Shown here: piece after piece, positions 7,873 to 17,186 of the stretch
Numbering within the stretch: the first letter of the stretch is position 1
Layout of the letters: the number at the start of each line of letters is the position of its first letter
Assembly: GCF_000716335.1 (NCBI RefSeq)
Contig: NZ_KL591008.1
Coordinates: 1-40,172, forward strand
DNA: 40,172 nt
Direction: 5' to 3'
From: Streptomyces sp. NRRL S-118
Lineage (GTDB): Bacteria > Actinomycetota > Actinomycetes > Streptomycetales > Streptomycetaceae
Program-made: the position numbers and the translations under genes
Notes under the pieces: generated by a model
What the model was told of the DNA's origin: nothing
Database searches by the model: none
The model's input: the letters and a program-made list of their open reading frames with translations, nothing else

Positions 7873-9176
7873 TGAGCGACCTGTACGCACGCCACCGGGC
7901 CGTCATCCCCGACTGGGTCGCCCTCTACTACCGGGACCCCATCGAGATCACCCACGGCGAGGGCCGCCACGTCTGGGACGCGGACGGCAGGCGCTACCTC
8001 GACTTCTTCGGCGGCATCCTCACCACCATGACCGCCCACGCGCTGCCCGAGGTCACCAAGGCGGTCACCGAACAGGCCGGGCGGATCCTCCACTCCTCCA
8101 CCCTCTACCTCAACCGCCCGATGGTGGAGCTCGCCGAACGGATCGCCCACCTCTCCGGCATCCCGGACGCCCGCGTCTTCTTCACCACCTCCGGCACGGA
8201 GGCCAACGACACGGCGCTGCTCCTGGCCACCACGTACCGCCGCACCAACCAGACCCTGGCGATGCGCAACAGCTACCACGGCCGCTCCTTCTCCACGGTG
8301 TCCGTCACCGGGAACCGCGCCTGGTCGCCGACCACCCTCTCACCGCTGCAGACGCTGTACGTGCACGGCGGCGTCCGCACCCGCGGCCCGTACGCGCACC
8401 TCGGCGACGCCGCGTTCATCGAGGCGTGCGTCGCCGACCTGGAGGACCTGCTCGGGCACACCGCCGACGTCGCCGCGCTGATCGCCGAACCGATCCAGGG
8501 CGTCGGCGGGTTCACCTGCCCGCCCGACGGGCTGTACGCCGCGTTCCGCCAGGTCCTCGACCGGCACGGCATCCTCTGGATCGCCGACGAGGTGCAGACC
8601 GGGTGGGGCCGTACCGGCGAACACTTCTGGGGCTGGCAGGCACACGCCGCGAGCGGCCCGCCGGACATCCTCACCTTCGCCAAGGGGATCGGCAACGGCA
8701 TGTCCATCGGCGGGGTCGTGGCCCGCGCCGAGATCATGAACTGCCTCTCGGCCAACTCCATCTCGACGTTCGGCGGCTCGCCCGTCACCATGGCGGCCGG
8801 TCTCGCGAACCTGTCCTACCTGCTGGAACACGACCTCCAGGGCAACGCCCGCCGGGTCGGCGGCCTGCTCATCGAGCGGCTGCGCGCCGCCGCGGCGGGC
8901 ACCGACCTCGTCCGCGAGGTCCGCGGCCGCGGACTGATGATCGGCGTCGAGCTGGTGAAGCCCGGCACCGACGAGCCGAACCCGGAGGCGGCCACGGCCG
9001 TCCTGGAGGCCGCCCGCGAAGGCGGCCTGCTGATCGGCAAGGGCGGCGGCCACCGCACCACCGCGCTGCGCATCGCGCCACCGCTGTCCCTCACCATCGC
9101 CGAGGCCGAGGAGGGTGCCGCCCTCCTCGAAGGGGCCCTGGCCTCGGTCCGGCCGTCCAGCCGTCAGGTCCTCTAG
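7872..9176 (+). CDS. class III PLP aminotransferase, probable beta-alanine/omega-amino acid type
   Basis: A 434-residue class III (omega-amino acid) aminotransferase of fold type I. Motifs are TTSGTEANDTALLLA (phosphate cup), YHGRS, DEVQTGWGRTG (the Asp holds the PLP ring nitrogen), and LTFAKGIGNG with the Schiff-base Lys near residue 271. In this operon the likely job is to transaminate beta-alanine, or 3-aminoisobutyrate from thymine, to the semialdehyde; the family also includes alanine-glyoxylate and 4-aminobutyrate enzymes, so the amino donor is inferred from context. It starts at ATG 7872 inside the stop of the preceding gene. The next gene follows after 56 bases. Confidence 0.9.
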   Translation: MSDLYARHRAVIPDWVALYYRDPIEITHGEGRHVWDADGRRYLDFFGGILTTMTAHALPEVTKAVTEQAGRILHSSTLYLNRPMVELAERIAHLSGIPDARVFFTTSGTEANDTALLLATTYRRTNQTLAMRNSYHGRSFSTVSVTGNRAWSPTTLSPLQTLYVHGGVRTRGPYAHLGDAAFIEACVADLEDLLGHTADVAALIAEPIQGVGGFTCPPDGLYAAFRQVLDRHGILWIADEVQTGWGRTGEHFWGWQAHAASGPPDILTFAKGIGNGMSIGGVVARAEIMNCLSANSISTFGGSPVTMAAGLANLSYLLEHDLQGNARRVGGLLIERLRAAAAGTDLVREVRGRGLMIGVELVKPGTDEPNPEAATAVLEAAREGGLLIGKGGGHRTTALRIAPPLSLTIAEAEEGAALLEGALASVRPSSRQVL

Positions 9177-9232
9177 GGGCCGGTGGTCCCACTCCAGCTC
9201 CAGCAGTCCAGCCGGCCGAAGGGGGCCGCACC

Positions 9233-10645
9233 ATGAGTACCACCCGCACCCTCATCCGCAACGGCCTCGTCATCACCGCCGCCGACGAGACCCACGCCGA
9301 CGTTCTGATCGAGGACGGCCGCATCGCCGCCCTCGCCGCCCACGGTTCGGCCGTCGCCGCCTCCTGGACCGCCGGCGCCGACCGGACGATCGACGCGACC
9401 GGCAAGTACGTCATCCCGGGCGGCGTCGACGCCCACACCCACATGGACTTCCCCTTCGGGGGGACCTTCTCCTCCGACGACTTCGAGAGCGGTACCCGCG
9501 CCGCCGCCTGGGGCGGTACCACCACCATCGTCGACTTCGCCGTCCAGACGGTGGGCCACGCGCTGCGCGAGGGACTGGACGCCTGGCACGCCAAGGCCGA
9601 CGGGAAGTGCGCCGTCGACTACGCCTTCCACATGATCGTCTCCGATGTGAACGACCGGTCGCTCAAGGAGATGGACCTGCTGGTCGAGGAGGGCGTCACC
9701 TCCTTCAAACTCTTCATGGCCTACCCCGGGGTCCTCTACAGCGACGACGGCAGGATCCTGCGCGCCATGCAGCGCGCTTCGGTCAGCGGCGGGCTGATCA
9801 TGATGCACGCCGAGAACGGCATCGCCATCGACGTCCTCGTCGAACAGGCCCTCGCCCGCGGCGAGACCGACCCCCGCCACCACGGCGAGGTGCGCAAGGT
9901 GCTGCTGGAGGCGGAAGCCACCCACCGCGCCATCCAGCTCGCCCGCGTCGCCGGCGCGCCCCTCTACGTCGTCCACGTCTCGGCCGAGGAAGCCGTCGCG
10001 GAACTCGCCGCCGCGCGCGACAAGGGCCTCGACGTCTTCGGCGAGACCTGCCCCCAGTACCTCTTCCTGTCCACCGACAACCTCGCCGAGCCCGGTTTCG
10101 AGGGTGCCAAGTACGTGTGCAGCACACCGCTGAGGCCGCGCGAGCACCAGGCGGCGCTCTGGCGCGGCCTGCGCACCGACGACCTCCAGGTGGTCTCCAC
10201 CGACCACTGCCCCTTCTGCTTCACCGGCCAGAAGGAACTCGGACGCGGCGACTTCTCCCGCATCCCCAACGGGCTGCCGGGCGTGGAGAACCGCATGGAC
10301 CTGCTCCACCAGGGTGTCGTCGACGGCCACATCGGCCGGCGCCGCTGGATCGACATCGCCTGCGCCGCCCCCGCCAGGATGTTCGGCCTCTACCCCCGGA
10401 AGGGCACCATCGCCCCCGGCTCCGACGCCGACGTCGTCCTCTACGACCCCCACGCCGAGCAGACCCTCTCGGCCACCACGCACCACATGAACGTCGACTA
10501 CTCCGCGTACGAGGGCAGGACCGTCACCGGCCAGGTGGAGACCGTCCTCTCGCGCGGCGAGGTCGTCATCGACCGCCGCACCTTCACCGGCCGCGCCGGT
10601 CACGGCCTCTACACGCCCCGCTCCACCTGCCAGTACCTGAACTAG
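9233..10645 (+). CDS. hydA: dihydropyrimidinase / hydantoinase
   Basis: Cyclic amidohydrolase of 470 residues from the metal-dependent amidohydrolase superfamily, which opens the ring of dihydrouracil, dihydrothymine or hydantoins to the N-carbamoyl amino acid used by the first operon enzyme. All metal ligands are visible: His68 and His70 (DAHTHMD), the carboxylated Lys159 (SFKLFMAYPG), His192 (MMHAENG), His248 (VVHVSAEEA) and Asp324 (STDHCPF). The length is that of bacterial D-hydantoinases and dihydropyrimidinases. AAGGGGG lies about six bases before ATG 9233. Its stop TAG overlaps the AGGAGG that serves the next gene, so the two are tightly linked. Confidence 0.95.
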   Translation: MSTTRTLIRNGLVITAADETHADVLIEDGRIAALAAHGSAVAASWTAGADRTIDATGKYVIPGGVDAHTHMDFPFGGTFSSDDFESGTRAAAWGGTTTIVDFAVQTVGHALREGLDAWHAKADGKCAVDYAFHMIVSDVNDRSLKEMDLLVEEGVTSFKLFMAYPGVLYSDDGRILRAMQRASVSGGLIMMHAENGIAIDVLVEQALARGETDPRHHGEVRKVLLEAEATHRAIQLARVAGAPLYVVHVSAEEAVAELAAARDKGLDVFGETCPQYLFLSTDNLAEPGFEGAKYVCSTPLRPREHQAALWRGLRTDDLQVVSTDHCPFCFTGQKELGRGDFSRIPNGLPGVENRMDLLHQGVVDGHIGRRRWIDIACAAPARMFGLYPRKGTIAPGSDADVVLYDPHAEQTLSATTHHMNVDYSAYEGRTVTGQVETVLSRGEVVIDRRTFTGRAGHGLYTPRSTCQYLN

Positions 10646-10656
10646 GAGGCCACCTC

Positions 10657-11658
10657 GTGGACTTCGGACTCGTCCTGCAGACCGACCCGCCCGCCTCGGC
10701 GGTCGTCGGGCTCATGCGGCGCGCGGAGCGCAACGGCTTCCGCTACGGCTGGACCTTCGACTCCGCCGTGCTCTGGCAGGAGCCCTTCGTCATCTACAGC
10801 CAGATCCTCGAACACACCCGCGACCTGACCGTCGGGCCGATGGTCACCAATCCGGGCACCCGCACCTGGGAGGTCACCGCCTCCACCTTCGCCACCCTCA
10901 ACGACATGTTCGGCAACCGCACCGTGTGCGGCATCGGCCGCGGCGACTCCGCCATGCGCGTCGCCGGCCGCAAACCCAACACCCTGGCCCGGGTCGGCGA
11001 GGCGATCGACGTCATCCGCGACCTGGCGGAGGGCCGCGAAGCGCTCGTCGACGGCAAGCCGTTGCGCATCCCCTGGGTGCGCGACGGGAAGCTGCCCGTG
11101 TGGATGGCCGCGTACGGGCCCAAGGCGCTCGCCCTCGCCGGGCAGAAGGCCGACGGTTTCATCCTCCAGCTCGCCGACCCCTTCCTGACGGAGTGGATGG
11201 TCAGAGCGGTGCGGAAGGCCGCCGAGGACGCCGGACGCGACCCGGACGCCATCACCGTCTGCGTCGCCGCGCCCGCGTACGTCGGTGACGACCTGGCCCA
11301 CGCGCGCGAACAGTGCCGGTGGTTCGGCGGGATGGTCGGCAACCACGTCGCCGACCTGGTCGGCCGGTACGGCGAGCACTCCGGCCTGGTCCCCGAGGCC
11401 CTGACCGCGTACATCAAGCAGCGCGAGGGCTACGACTACAGCCACCACGGGCGGGCCGGGAACCCGTCCACCGACTTCGTCCCCGACGAGATCGTCGACC
11501 GCTTCTGCCTGCTGGGGCCGCCCGCCGCCCACATCCGGAAGCTCGAGGCGCTGCGCGACCTGGGCGTCGACCAGTTCGCCGTCTACGACATGCACGACGC
11601 GAAGGAAGCGACGATCGACGCCTACGGCTCCGAGATCATCCCCGCGCTGAACTCCTGA
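10657..11658 (+). CDS. luciferase-like F420- or FMN-dependent oxidoreductase
   Basis: A 333-residue luciferase-like (TIM-barrel) flavin/F420 enzyme. Hallmarks are VDFGLVLQTDPP at the start, the GPMVTNPGTR loop and VCGIGRGDSAMR, as in the F420-dependent, methylene-H4MPT-reductase-like branch. It starts with GTG 10657 behind AGGAGG at 10644-10649. The operon supplies ring opening, decarbamoylation, transamination and uptake, but no NADPH-dependent dihydropyrimidine dehydrogenase is seen. The inference is that this enzyme performs or replaces the redox step on the pyrimidine ring, or acts on a related heterocycle; an oxygenase role like RutA is the alternative. Cofactor choice cannot be read with certainty from sequence alone. 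Confidence 0.85.
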   Translation: MDFGLVLQTDPPASAVVGLMRRAERNGFRYGWTFDSAVLWQEPFVIYSQILEHTRDLTVGPMVTNPGTRTWEVTASTFATLNDMFGNRTVCGIGRGDSAMRVAGRKPNTLARVGEAIDVIRDLAEGREALVDGKPLRIPWVRDGKLPVWMAAYGPKALALAGQKADGFILQLADPFLTEWMVRAVRKAAEDAGRDPDAITVCVAAPAYVGDDLAHAREQCRWFGGMVGNHVADLVGRYGEHSGLVPEALTAYIKQREGYDYSHHGRAGNPSTDFVPDEIVDRFCLLGPPAAHIRKLEALRDLGVDQFAVYDMHDAKEATIDAYGSEIIPALNS

Positions 11659-11738
11659 CCTGCCACCGGAACCCCCCACGCCCCGAGCACGGCCCCGTCC
11701 CGTCCCCGCACCGCGCTTCCAGGGAGGGCTCCGTCCCC

Positions 11739-13247
11739 ATGACCGCCACCGCCCCGATATCCGGCGGGCGCGTCGAACTCGCGCCCGCCGACGTCCCCGC
11801 CGACAGCCGCTTCGCCAACGAGGACCTCCTGCCCGTGCCGGTGGCGCGCCGCCGCTGGACCACGTACAACTTCGCCGCCCTCTGGGTGGGCATGGCCCAC
11901 AACATCCCGTCCTGGCTGCTCGCGTCGGGTCTGGTCGCGCTCGGGATGGACTGGAAGCAGGCCGTCCTCACCATCGCGCTGGCCAACGTCGTCGTCCTCG
12001 TGCCGATGCTGCTGACCGGGCACGCCGGCCCGAAGTACGGCATACCGTTCCCCGTCCTCGCACGGGCGTCGTTCGGGCTGCGCGGGGCCAACCTGCCGGC
12101 ACTGATCCGGGCGGGTGTCGCGTGCGCGTGGTTCGGGATCCAGACGTGGATCGGCGGGCAGGGCATCTTCGTCCTGCTCGGCAAGGTCTTCGGCGGATGG
12201 GCGGAAGCGGCGCGGATCGGCGGCCAGCCGTGGACCCTGTGGCTGTGCTTCGCGCTGTTCTGGGCACTGGAACTGGCCATCATCCACCGCGGCATGGAGG
12301 CCCTGCGCCGGTTCGAGAACTGGGCGGCGCCCTTCGTCATCGTGGGCGCGCTGGTGCTGCTGGTGTGGATCGCCGCCAAGGCCGGCGGCTTCGGGCCGCT
12401 GCTCGACCAGCCGTCCACGCTCGGCTGGGGGGCCGGTTTCTGGCCGGTGTTCTTCCCCTCCCTCATGGGCATGATCGCCTTCTGGTCCACCCTGTCGCTG
12501 AACATCCCCGACTTCACCCGCTTCGGCGCCGGGCAGCGCGCCCAGGCCGTCGGCCAGGCGCTGGGGCTGCCCACCACGATGACGCTGTTCGCGCTGCTGT
12601 CGGTCTTCGTCACCTCCGGCTCCCAGGCGGTGTACGGGGTGGCCGTCTGGGACCCGGTCGCGCTCGCCGCCCGCACGGACAACGTCTTCGGGCTGCTCTT
12701 CGCCCTGGTCACCGTGCTGGTCGCGACGATCTCCGTCAACATCGCGGCCAACGTCGTCTCGCCCGCGTACGACCTGGCCAACCTCGCCCCCCGGCGCATC
12801 GACTTCCGCAGGGGCGCGCTCATCACCGGCGTGGTGGGGGTGCTCATCATGCCGTGGAAGCTCACCGGGACGCCCGAGCTGTACATCTTCACCTGGCTGG
12901 GGCTGGTGGGCGGGCTGCTCGGCACGGTCGCCGGCATCCTGATCGCGGACTACTGGCTGGTGCGCCGCACGGTCCTGGACCTCGCCGACCTGTACCGCCC
13001 GGGCGGCCGGTACTGGTACGTGCGGGGCTGGAACCCGGCGGCGGTCGCCGCGTTCGCCGTGGGCGGGGTGCTCGCGGTGGGCGGCTCGCACTCGGCCCCC
13101 GGCAAGGGCCCGTTCCCGCAGGACGGCCTCATCCCCCTGCTGAAGCCGCTCGCCGATTACGGATGGGCGGTGGGCCTCACGGCCTCCCTGGTGGTGTACG
13201 TGGCGCTGATGACGGCGCGGCGGAGAAACCGGCCGGCCGCCGCCTGA
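11739..13247 (+). CDS. NCS1 nucleobase:cation symporter
   Basis: Integral membrane protein of 502 residues with about twelve hydrophobic segments, of the NCS1 family that imports uracil, cytosine, allantoin, hydantoins or thiamine by Na+ or H+ symport. Family marks are RFANEDLLPVP before the first segment, NFAALWVGMAHNIPSW, PVLARASFG, ACAWFGIQTWIGG and SLNIPDFTRF. As last gene of the operon it is the obvious uptake system for the ring compound that the preceding enzymes degrade. ATG 11739 has AGGGAGGG ten bases upstream; an 80-base gap separates it from the oxidoreductase gene. The gene to the right is convergent, 33 bases away. Confidence 0.93.
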   Translation: MTATAPISGGRVELAPADVPADSRFANEDLLPVPVARRRWTTYNFAALWVGMAHNIPSWLLASGLVALGMDWKQAVLTIALANVVVLVPMLLTGHAGPKYGIPFPVLARASFGLRGANLPALIRAGVACAWFGIQTWIGGQGIFVLLGKVFGGWAEAARIGGQPWTLWLCFALFWALELAIIHRGMEALRRFENWAAPFVIVGALVLLVWIAAKAGGFGPLLDQPSTLGWGAGFWPVFFPSLMGMIAFWSTLSLNIPDFTRFGAGQRAQAVGQALGLPTTMTLFALLSVFVTSGSQAVYGVAVWDPVALAARTDNVFGLLFALVTVLVATISVNIAANVVSPAYDLANLAPRRIDFRRGALITGVVGVLIMPWKLTGTPELYIFTWLGLVGGLLGTVAGILIADYWLVRRTVLDLADLYRPGGRYWYVRGWNPAAVAAFAVGGVLAVGGSHSAPGKGPFPQDGLIPLLKPLADYGWAVGLTASLVVYVALMTARRRNRPAAA

Positions 13248-13280
13248 CACGCGTCCTGCTCCGCGGGAGGCGCCCCGAGC

Positions 13281-14336
13281 TCAGGGCACCCGGGCCGTCC
13301 ACCGCGCCGAGGAGAACTTCGTCCGGGCCAGCTCCCGCGCGCGGGCCATCTCGTCGTCCGTGACCCCGCCCTCGGCCAGCCCGTACCGCTCGCGGAAGGA
13401 GCCGATCATCCGCTCGATGACCGTGGCGCGCGGCAGGCCCGTCTGCCGCCGCAGCGGATCCACGCGCTTCCTCGCGCTCGTCGTGCCCTTGTCCGCGAGC
13501 TTCTCCCGGCCGGTGCGCAGCACCTCCGTCATCTTGCCCGCGTCGATGTCGTACGCCATCGTCACGTGGTGCAGCACCGCGCCGTCCCCGCCGACGACCC
13601 GCTTCTGCGCCGCACCGGCGATCTTGCCCGCGTCCGTGGCGATGTCGTTCAGGGGCTGGTACCAGGCCTTGATCCCCATGTCCCCGAGCGCGCCGAGCAC
13701 CCAGTCGTCCAGGTAGGCGTAACTGTCCGTGAAGGACAGGCCCTTGACCAGTGCTTCGGGGACGGACAGCGAGTACGTGATGGTGTTGCCCGGCTCGATG
13801 AACATCGCGCCCCCGCCGCTGATCCGGCGCACCACCGTGACGCCGTGCCGCTCGGCCGCCTCCGCGTCCACCTCGTTGCGCAGCGACTGGAAGCTGCCGA
13901 TCACCACCGCGGGCGCGCCCCACTCCCACACCCGCAGCGTCGGCGGGCGCCGGCCGGCCGCTACCTCCGCGGTCAGCACCTCGTCCAGGGCCATGTGCAG
14001 TGCGGGCGGCTGCGGCCCGTCGTGGACGAGCTGCCAGGCGTAGTCCGTCCAGTCCGTCGCGTGCGCCAAGGCCCGCCGCACGGCCACCCCGATGCCCTCG
14101 GTGGTCAGCCCGAACAGCTGCGTGCCGGGCGGCAGGGCGGCGTCGATCCGCGCGGCGAGCCCCGACGCGTCGGTGTCGGCGGGCGCGCCCTCCAGGGCCC
14201 GGTCGATGGCTTCCAGCGCGTCGTCCGGCTCCAGGAAGAAGTCCCCGGCGACCCGCACCCGGCGCAGGACCCCGTCCTCCGTGTCGAGATCGACCACGAT
14301 CAGTTTGCCGCCGGGGACCTTGTATTCACCGTGCAC
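13281..14336 (-). CDS. lipoate-protein ligase A family, accessory domain at the N-terminus
   Basis: A 351-residue protein of the biotin/lipoate A/B ligase family, which attaches lipoate (or octanoate) to dehydrogenase and glycine-cleavage subunits. The catalytic part (from about residue 95) shows LHMALDEVL, RVWEWGAPAVVIGSFQSL, VVRRISGGGAMFIEPGN and the DAGKIAGAAQKR segment with the expected active-site Lys. Residues 1 to about 85 (GEYKVPGGKL, VAGDFFLEPDDALEAID) resemble the small accessory domain that is C-terminal in E. coli LplA and a separate LplB protein in some archaea, so the domain order here is reversed. The GTG start at 14336 has GGGAG about nine bases upstream and begins exactly at the accessory domain. 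It is divergent from the phosphatase gene. Confidence 0.85.
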   Translation of the reverse strand: MHGEYKVPGGKLIVVDLDTEDGVLRRVRVAGDFFLEPDDALEAIDRALEGAPADTDASGLAARIDAALPPGTQLFGLTTEGIGVAVRRALAHATDWTDYAWQLVHDGPQPPALHMALDEVLTAEVAAGRRPPTLRVWEWGAPAVVIGSFQSLRNEVDAEAAERHGVTVVRRISGGGAMFIEPGNTITYSLSVPEALVKGLSFTDSYAYLDDWVLGALGDMGIKAWYQPLNDIATDAGKIAGAAQKRVVGGDGAVLHHVTMAYDIDAGKMTEVLRTGREKLADKGTTSARKRVDPLRRQTGLPRATVIERMIGSFRERYGLAEGGVTDDEMARARELARTKFSSARWTARVP

Positions 14337-14545
14337 GTTCCGCGACTCCCGTGTCCGCCGTACGCTCCGCCGTCCCGGCCCCGAGGGCCGTCGCCCAGCG
14401 TACGGCCGGTCCCTCCGCCCCCGCCCGCCCGACGCTCCCGGGAGCTTCCGGGACCTGCGCCGGGTGGCGCCGGCATGACGGGGAAGTGACGGGCGGGACA
14501 CCGCCCCGGCGCCTCGATGTCAGAGGTCCGTGATGGGATGGACCC

Positions 14546-15382
14546 ATGATCGATGAGCTACTCGACGGTTCCGGGTCCCTGTCCAGCGAGGTCGAGGCGG
14601 CGGTGCGCGCAGCGGCCGCCATCGAGATCGTGCCGCGCCACCGCCGGCTCGCCGTGCACGAGATCGTCGAGAAGAACGGCCCGCACGATCTCGTGACCGT
14701 CGCCGACCGGGCCGCCGAGGCCCACCTCACCGCGGCGCTCACCCGGCTGCTGCCCGGCTCCGTGGTGGTCGGCGAGGAGGCGGTCCACGCCGACCCGACG
14801 GTGTACGAGGCGCTGCACGGCGACGCCCCGGTGTGGATCGTCGATCCCGTGGACGGCACACGGCAGTTCGTGCGCGGCGAGCCCGGCTTCTGCTCCCTCG
14901 TCGCGCTCGCCCGGCGGGGCGAGGTGCTGGCCGGGTGGACCTACGCCCCGGTGCTGGGGGAGATGGCCGTCGCGGTGCGCGGCCACGGCGCCCGGCTGAA
15001 CGGCACGGCCCTGCGGGCCGGATCGCCCGCGCCGGGCGCGGTCCTGGAGGTGGCCACGTCCCACCCGGACTACACCACCCCCGGCCAGAAGGCCGCCCTG
15101 GCCGGCCTGGCCACCGACGACGGCGTACGCGCCACGCCGTGCGGTTCGGCGGGACTGGCCTACCTGGACGTGGCCCGGGGCGCCACCGACGCGCTCGTCT
15201 TCACCTGGGAGTACGCCTGGGACCACGCAGCGGGCCTGGTCCTGGTCGAGGAGGCCGGCGGCACCCATCTGACGCTCTCCGGCGAGCCGTTCCGCATCAC
15301 CGGCGGCAACGCCCTGCCCTTCACGGCGGCCCGCGACGACACCACGGCCGCCCGGGTCCGCGCCCTGCTGACCGCCCAGTAG
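14546..15382 (+). CDS. inositol-monophosphatase-family phosphatase
   Basis: A 278-residue member of the Mg2+- and Li+-sensitive phosphatase family. The metal site is complete: GEE at residues 76-78, DPVDGT at 100-105, and WDHAAG with Asp near 226. Such enzymes dephosphorylate myo-inositol phosphate, histidinol phosphate, fructose bisphosphate or 3'-phosphoadenosine nucleotides; sequence alone does not decide. The spacing around GEEAVHADPTVYEAL and the short C-terminus fit the inositol/histidinol phosphatase branch rather than CysQ. ATG 14546 is preceded by a weak GATGG. The next gene lies 82 bases downstream on the same strand and may be co-transcribed. Confidence 0.85.
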   Translation: MIDELLDGSGSLSSEVEAAVRAAAAIEIVPRHRRLAVHEIVEKNGPHDLVTVADRAAEAHLTAALTRLLPGSVVVGEEAVHADPTVYEALHGDAPVWIVDPVDGTRQFVRGEPGFCSLVALARRGEVLAGWTYAPVLGEMAVAVRGHGARLNGTALRAGSPAPGAVLEVATSHPDYTTPGQKAALAGLATDDGVRATPCGSAGLAYLDVARGATDALVFTWEYAWDHAAGLVLVEEAGGTHLTLSGEPFRITGGNALPFTAARDDTTAARVRALLTAQ

Positions 15383-15464
15383 CCGTCCGGCCCCCGGGCC
15401 CGGAGAAGCCCCTGTGCCGCATATCCTTGATGCCCCTGCCATCGGCTGACGAAGGAGTCCGAAG

Positions 15465-16886
15465 GTGCCGTCGATGCTCGATGCCGTCGTCGTGGGGGCG
15501 GGGCCGAACGGACTGACCGCCGCCGCCGAGCTCGCCCGGCGCGGCTTCTCCGTCGCCGTGTTCGAGGCCCTCGACACGGTCGGCGGGGGTGCCAGGACCG
15601 AGGAGCTCACGCTGCCCGGCTTCCGGCACGACCCGTGCTCCGCCGTGCACCCCCTGGGCGCCGGCTCACCGGCGTTCAAGGCCATGCCGCTCGACCGGTA
15701 CGGCCTGGAGTGGCTGCACCCCGAGCTGCCCATGGCCCACCCCTTCGACGACGGAACGGCCGCGGTGCTGTCCCGCTCCGTCCCCGAGACCGCCGCCTCC
15801 TTCGGGCCCCGGGACGCGGGCGCGTACCGGCGGCTCGTCGAGCCGTACCTCGGCAAGTGGGACAGCCTCGCCCGGGACTTCATGTCGCTGCCGCTGACCG
15901 CCCTCCCGCGCGACCCCCTCACTCTCGCGCGCTTCGGCATCGACGGCCTGCCGCCCTCCACCTGGCTCATGCGCCGCTTCCGCGACGACCGGGCCCGAGC
16001 GCTGTTCGCCGGACTCGTGGCGCACGTCATCGCGCCGCTCGGCGGCCTGGCCACCGGCGCGATCGGGCTGGTCTTCGCGCTCGCCGCGCACGCCGGCGGC
16101 TGGCCGCTGCCGCGCGGCGGTTCCCAGTCGATCTCGGACGCCCTCGCCGCGTACGTACGCGACCTCGGCGGCACCGTCCACACCGGGTTCGAGGTCAAGC
16201 GCCTCGACGACCTGCCCCCGGCGCGCGCCTACGTCTTCGACACCTCTCCGACGGCGCTGGCCCGGATCGCCGGCCTGGGCCGGTTCTACGACGGCTACCG
16301 CTACGGCGCCTCCGTCTACAAGATCGATTACGCGCTCGACGGCCCGGTGCCCTGGACCGCACCCGCCGCCCGCCGCGCCGGCACCGTCCAGGTCGGCCCC
16401 AGCACCCGTGAGATCGGCGCCGCCCTGCACCAGGCGTCGAGCGGCACGGCGCCCCGCACCCCGTTCCTGATCACCGCCCAGCCCAGCCTGGTCGACCCCT
16501 CCCGCGCGCCCGAGGGCAAGCACGTCTTCTGGGTGTACGGTCACGTACCGCACGCCTGGCAGGGCGACCTCACCGAGGCGGTGGAGCGCCAGATCGAGCG
16601 CTTCGCCCCCGGCTTCCGTGACCTCGTCATCGCCCGCGCCACCGCCGGCCCGCCCGAGATGGCCGCCCGCAACGCCAACTACGTCGGCGGCGACATCGCC
16701 TGCGGCGCCGCCAGCGGGCTCCAGCTCCTGCTGCGCCCCCGCCTGACCCTCTTCCCCTACAGCACCCCGCACCCGGCCGTGTTCCTCTGCTCGTCGGCCA
16801 CCCCGCCCGGCCCCGGCGTGCACGGCATGTCGGGCCACAACGCGGCCAAGGCGGTCTGGCGCCACCTGCGGAGGACCGGCCGGTGA
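15465..16886 (+). CDS. phytoene-dehydrogenase-like FAD oxidoreductase
   Basis: A 473-residue flavoprotein of the amine-oxidase / phytoene desaturase-like group. The N-terminal dinucleotide-binding motif is [20 protein letters not shown], with an FAD ribose-binding acid in [17 protein letters not shown]. The C-terminus [16 protein letters not shown] is the second FAD contact seen in this family. The segment [16 protein letters not shown] is typical of the actinobacterial NAD(P)/FAD-dependent enzymes. No carotenoid gene is nearby (no phytoene synthase or prenyltransferase), so a carotenoid role is not supported and the substrate is unknown. GTG 15465 follows GAAGGAG at the proper distance. A GC hairpin starts five bases after the stop. 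Confidence 0.85.
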   Translation: MPSMLDAVVVGAGPNGLTAAAELARRGFSVAVFEALDTVGGGARTEELTLPGFRHDPCSAVHPLGAGSPAFKAMPLDRYGLEWLHPELPMAHPFDDGTAAVLSRSVPETAASFGPRDAGAYRRLVEPYLGKWDSLARDFMSLPLTALPRDPLTLARFGIDGLPPSTWLMRRFRDDRARALFAGLVAHVIAPLGGLATGAIGLVFALAAHAGGWPLPRGGSQSISDALAAYVRDLGGTVHTGFEVKRLDDLPPARAYVFDTSPTALARIAGLGRFYDGYRYGASVYKIDYALDGPVPWTAPAARRAGTVQVGPSTREIGAALHQASSGTAPRTPFLITAQPSLVDPSRAPEGKHVFWVYGHVPHAWQGDLTEAVERQIERFAPGFRDLVIARATAGPPEMAARNANYVGGDIACGAASGLQLLLRPRLTLFPYSTPHPAVFLCSSATPPGPGVHGMSGHNAAKAVWRHLRRTGR

Positions 16887-16890
16887 GGAT

Positions 16891-16910
16891 CGGCCCCGCC
16901 CGCGGGGCCG
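16891..16910. terminator. GC hairpin after the FAD oxidoreductase gene
   Basis: CGGCCCCGC and GCGGGGCCG form nine pairs around a CC centre, directly after the stop at 16886. The tip must open to about 4 bases, leaving about eight stable pairs. The remaining bases to 17186 hold no gene that I can support. Confidence 0.55.
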
Positions 16911-17186
16911 GCACCCGGCCGCACGCCGACGCACCCGGTGGACGCCGCCGACTCCCGGCTCCTGGGCGGCGGCAGGGGGCACGGCGCGATCCTCGGCTGC
17001 GCTCCGCGGGCGCGCAGGTGGTCGTCGGCTCCCTGGAGCAGGTGCTGGCGGCCGTGCGCCGCCGTGCGCTGCTACGGCGCCCCGGCGACCCGCGCGCGCC
17101 GCGGGGATGAAGGACCCCGGACGCGGCACCCGTACCGCCGTGCGGGCGGTGCGGGCGGCGCGTCCGGTGGTGAGGGAAGGCGGCTC

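Noticed and set aside
9115..10656. Very long open frame on the plus strand running through the hydantoinase gene into the oxidoreductase gene
   Set aside because: Only the part from 10657 has protein-like sequence; the rest is an Arg/Pro/His-rich shadow of the hydantoinase gene, as occurs in GC-rich DNA.
15465..16886. Carotenoid biosynthesis locus
   Set aside because: The FAD enzyme is only distantly like phytoene desaturase and no other carotenoid gene is nearby.
16883..17110. 75-codon frame overlapping the FAD oxidoreductase stop by GTGA
   Set aside because: Arg/Pro/Ala-rich sequence with no family likeness, and a strong hairpin directly in its first bases.
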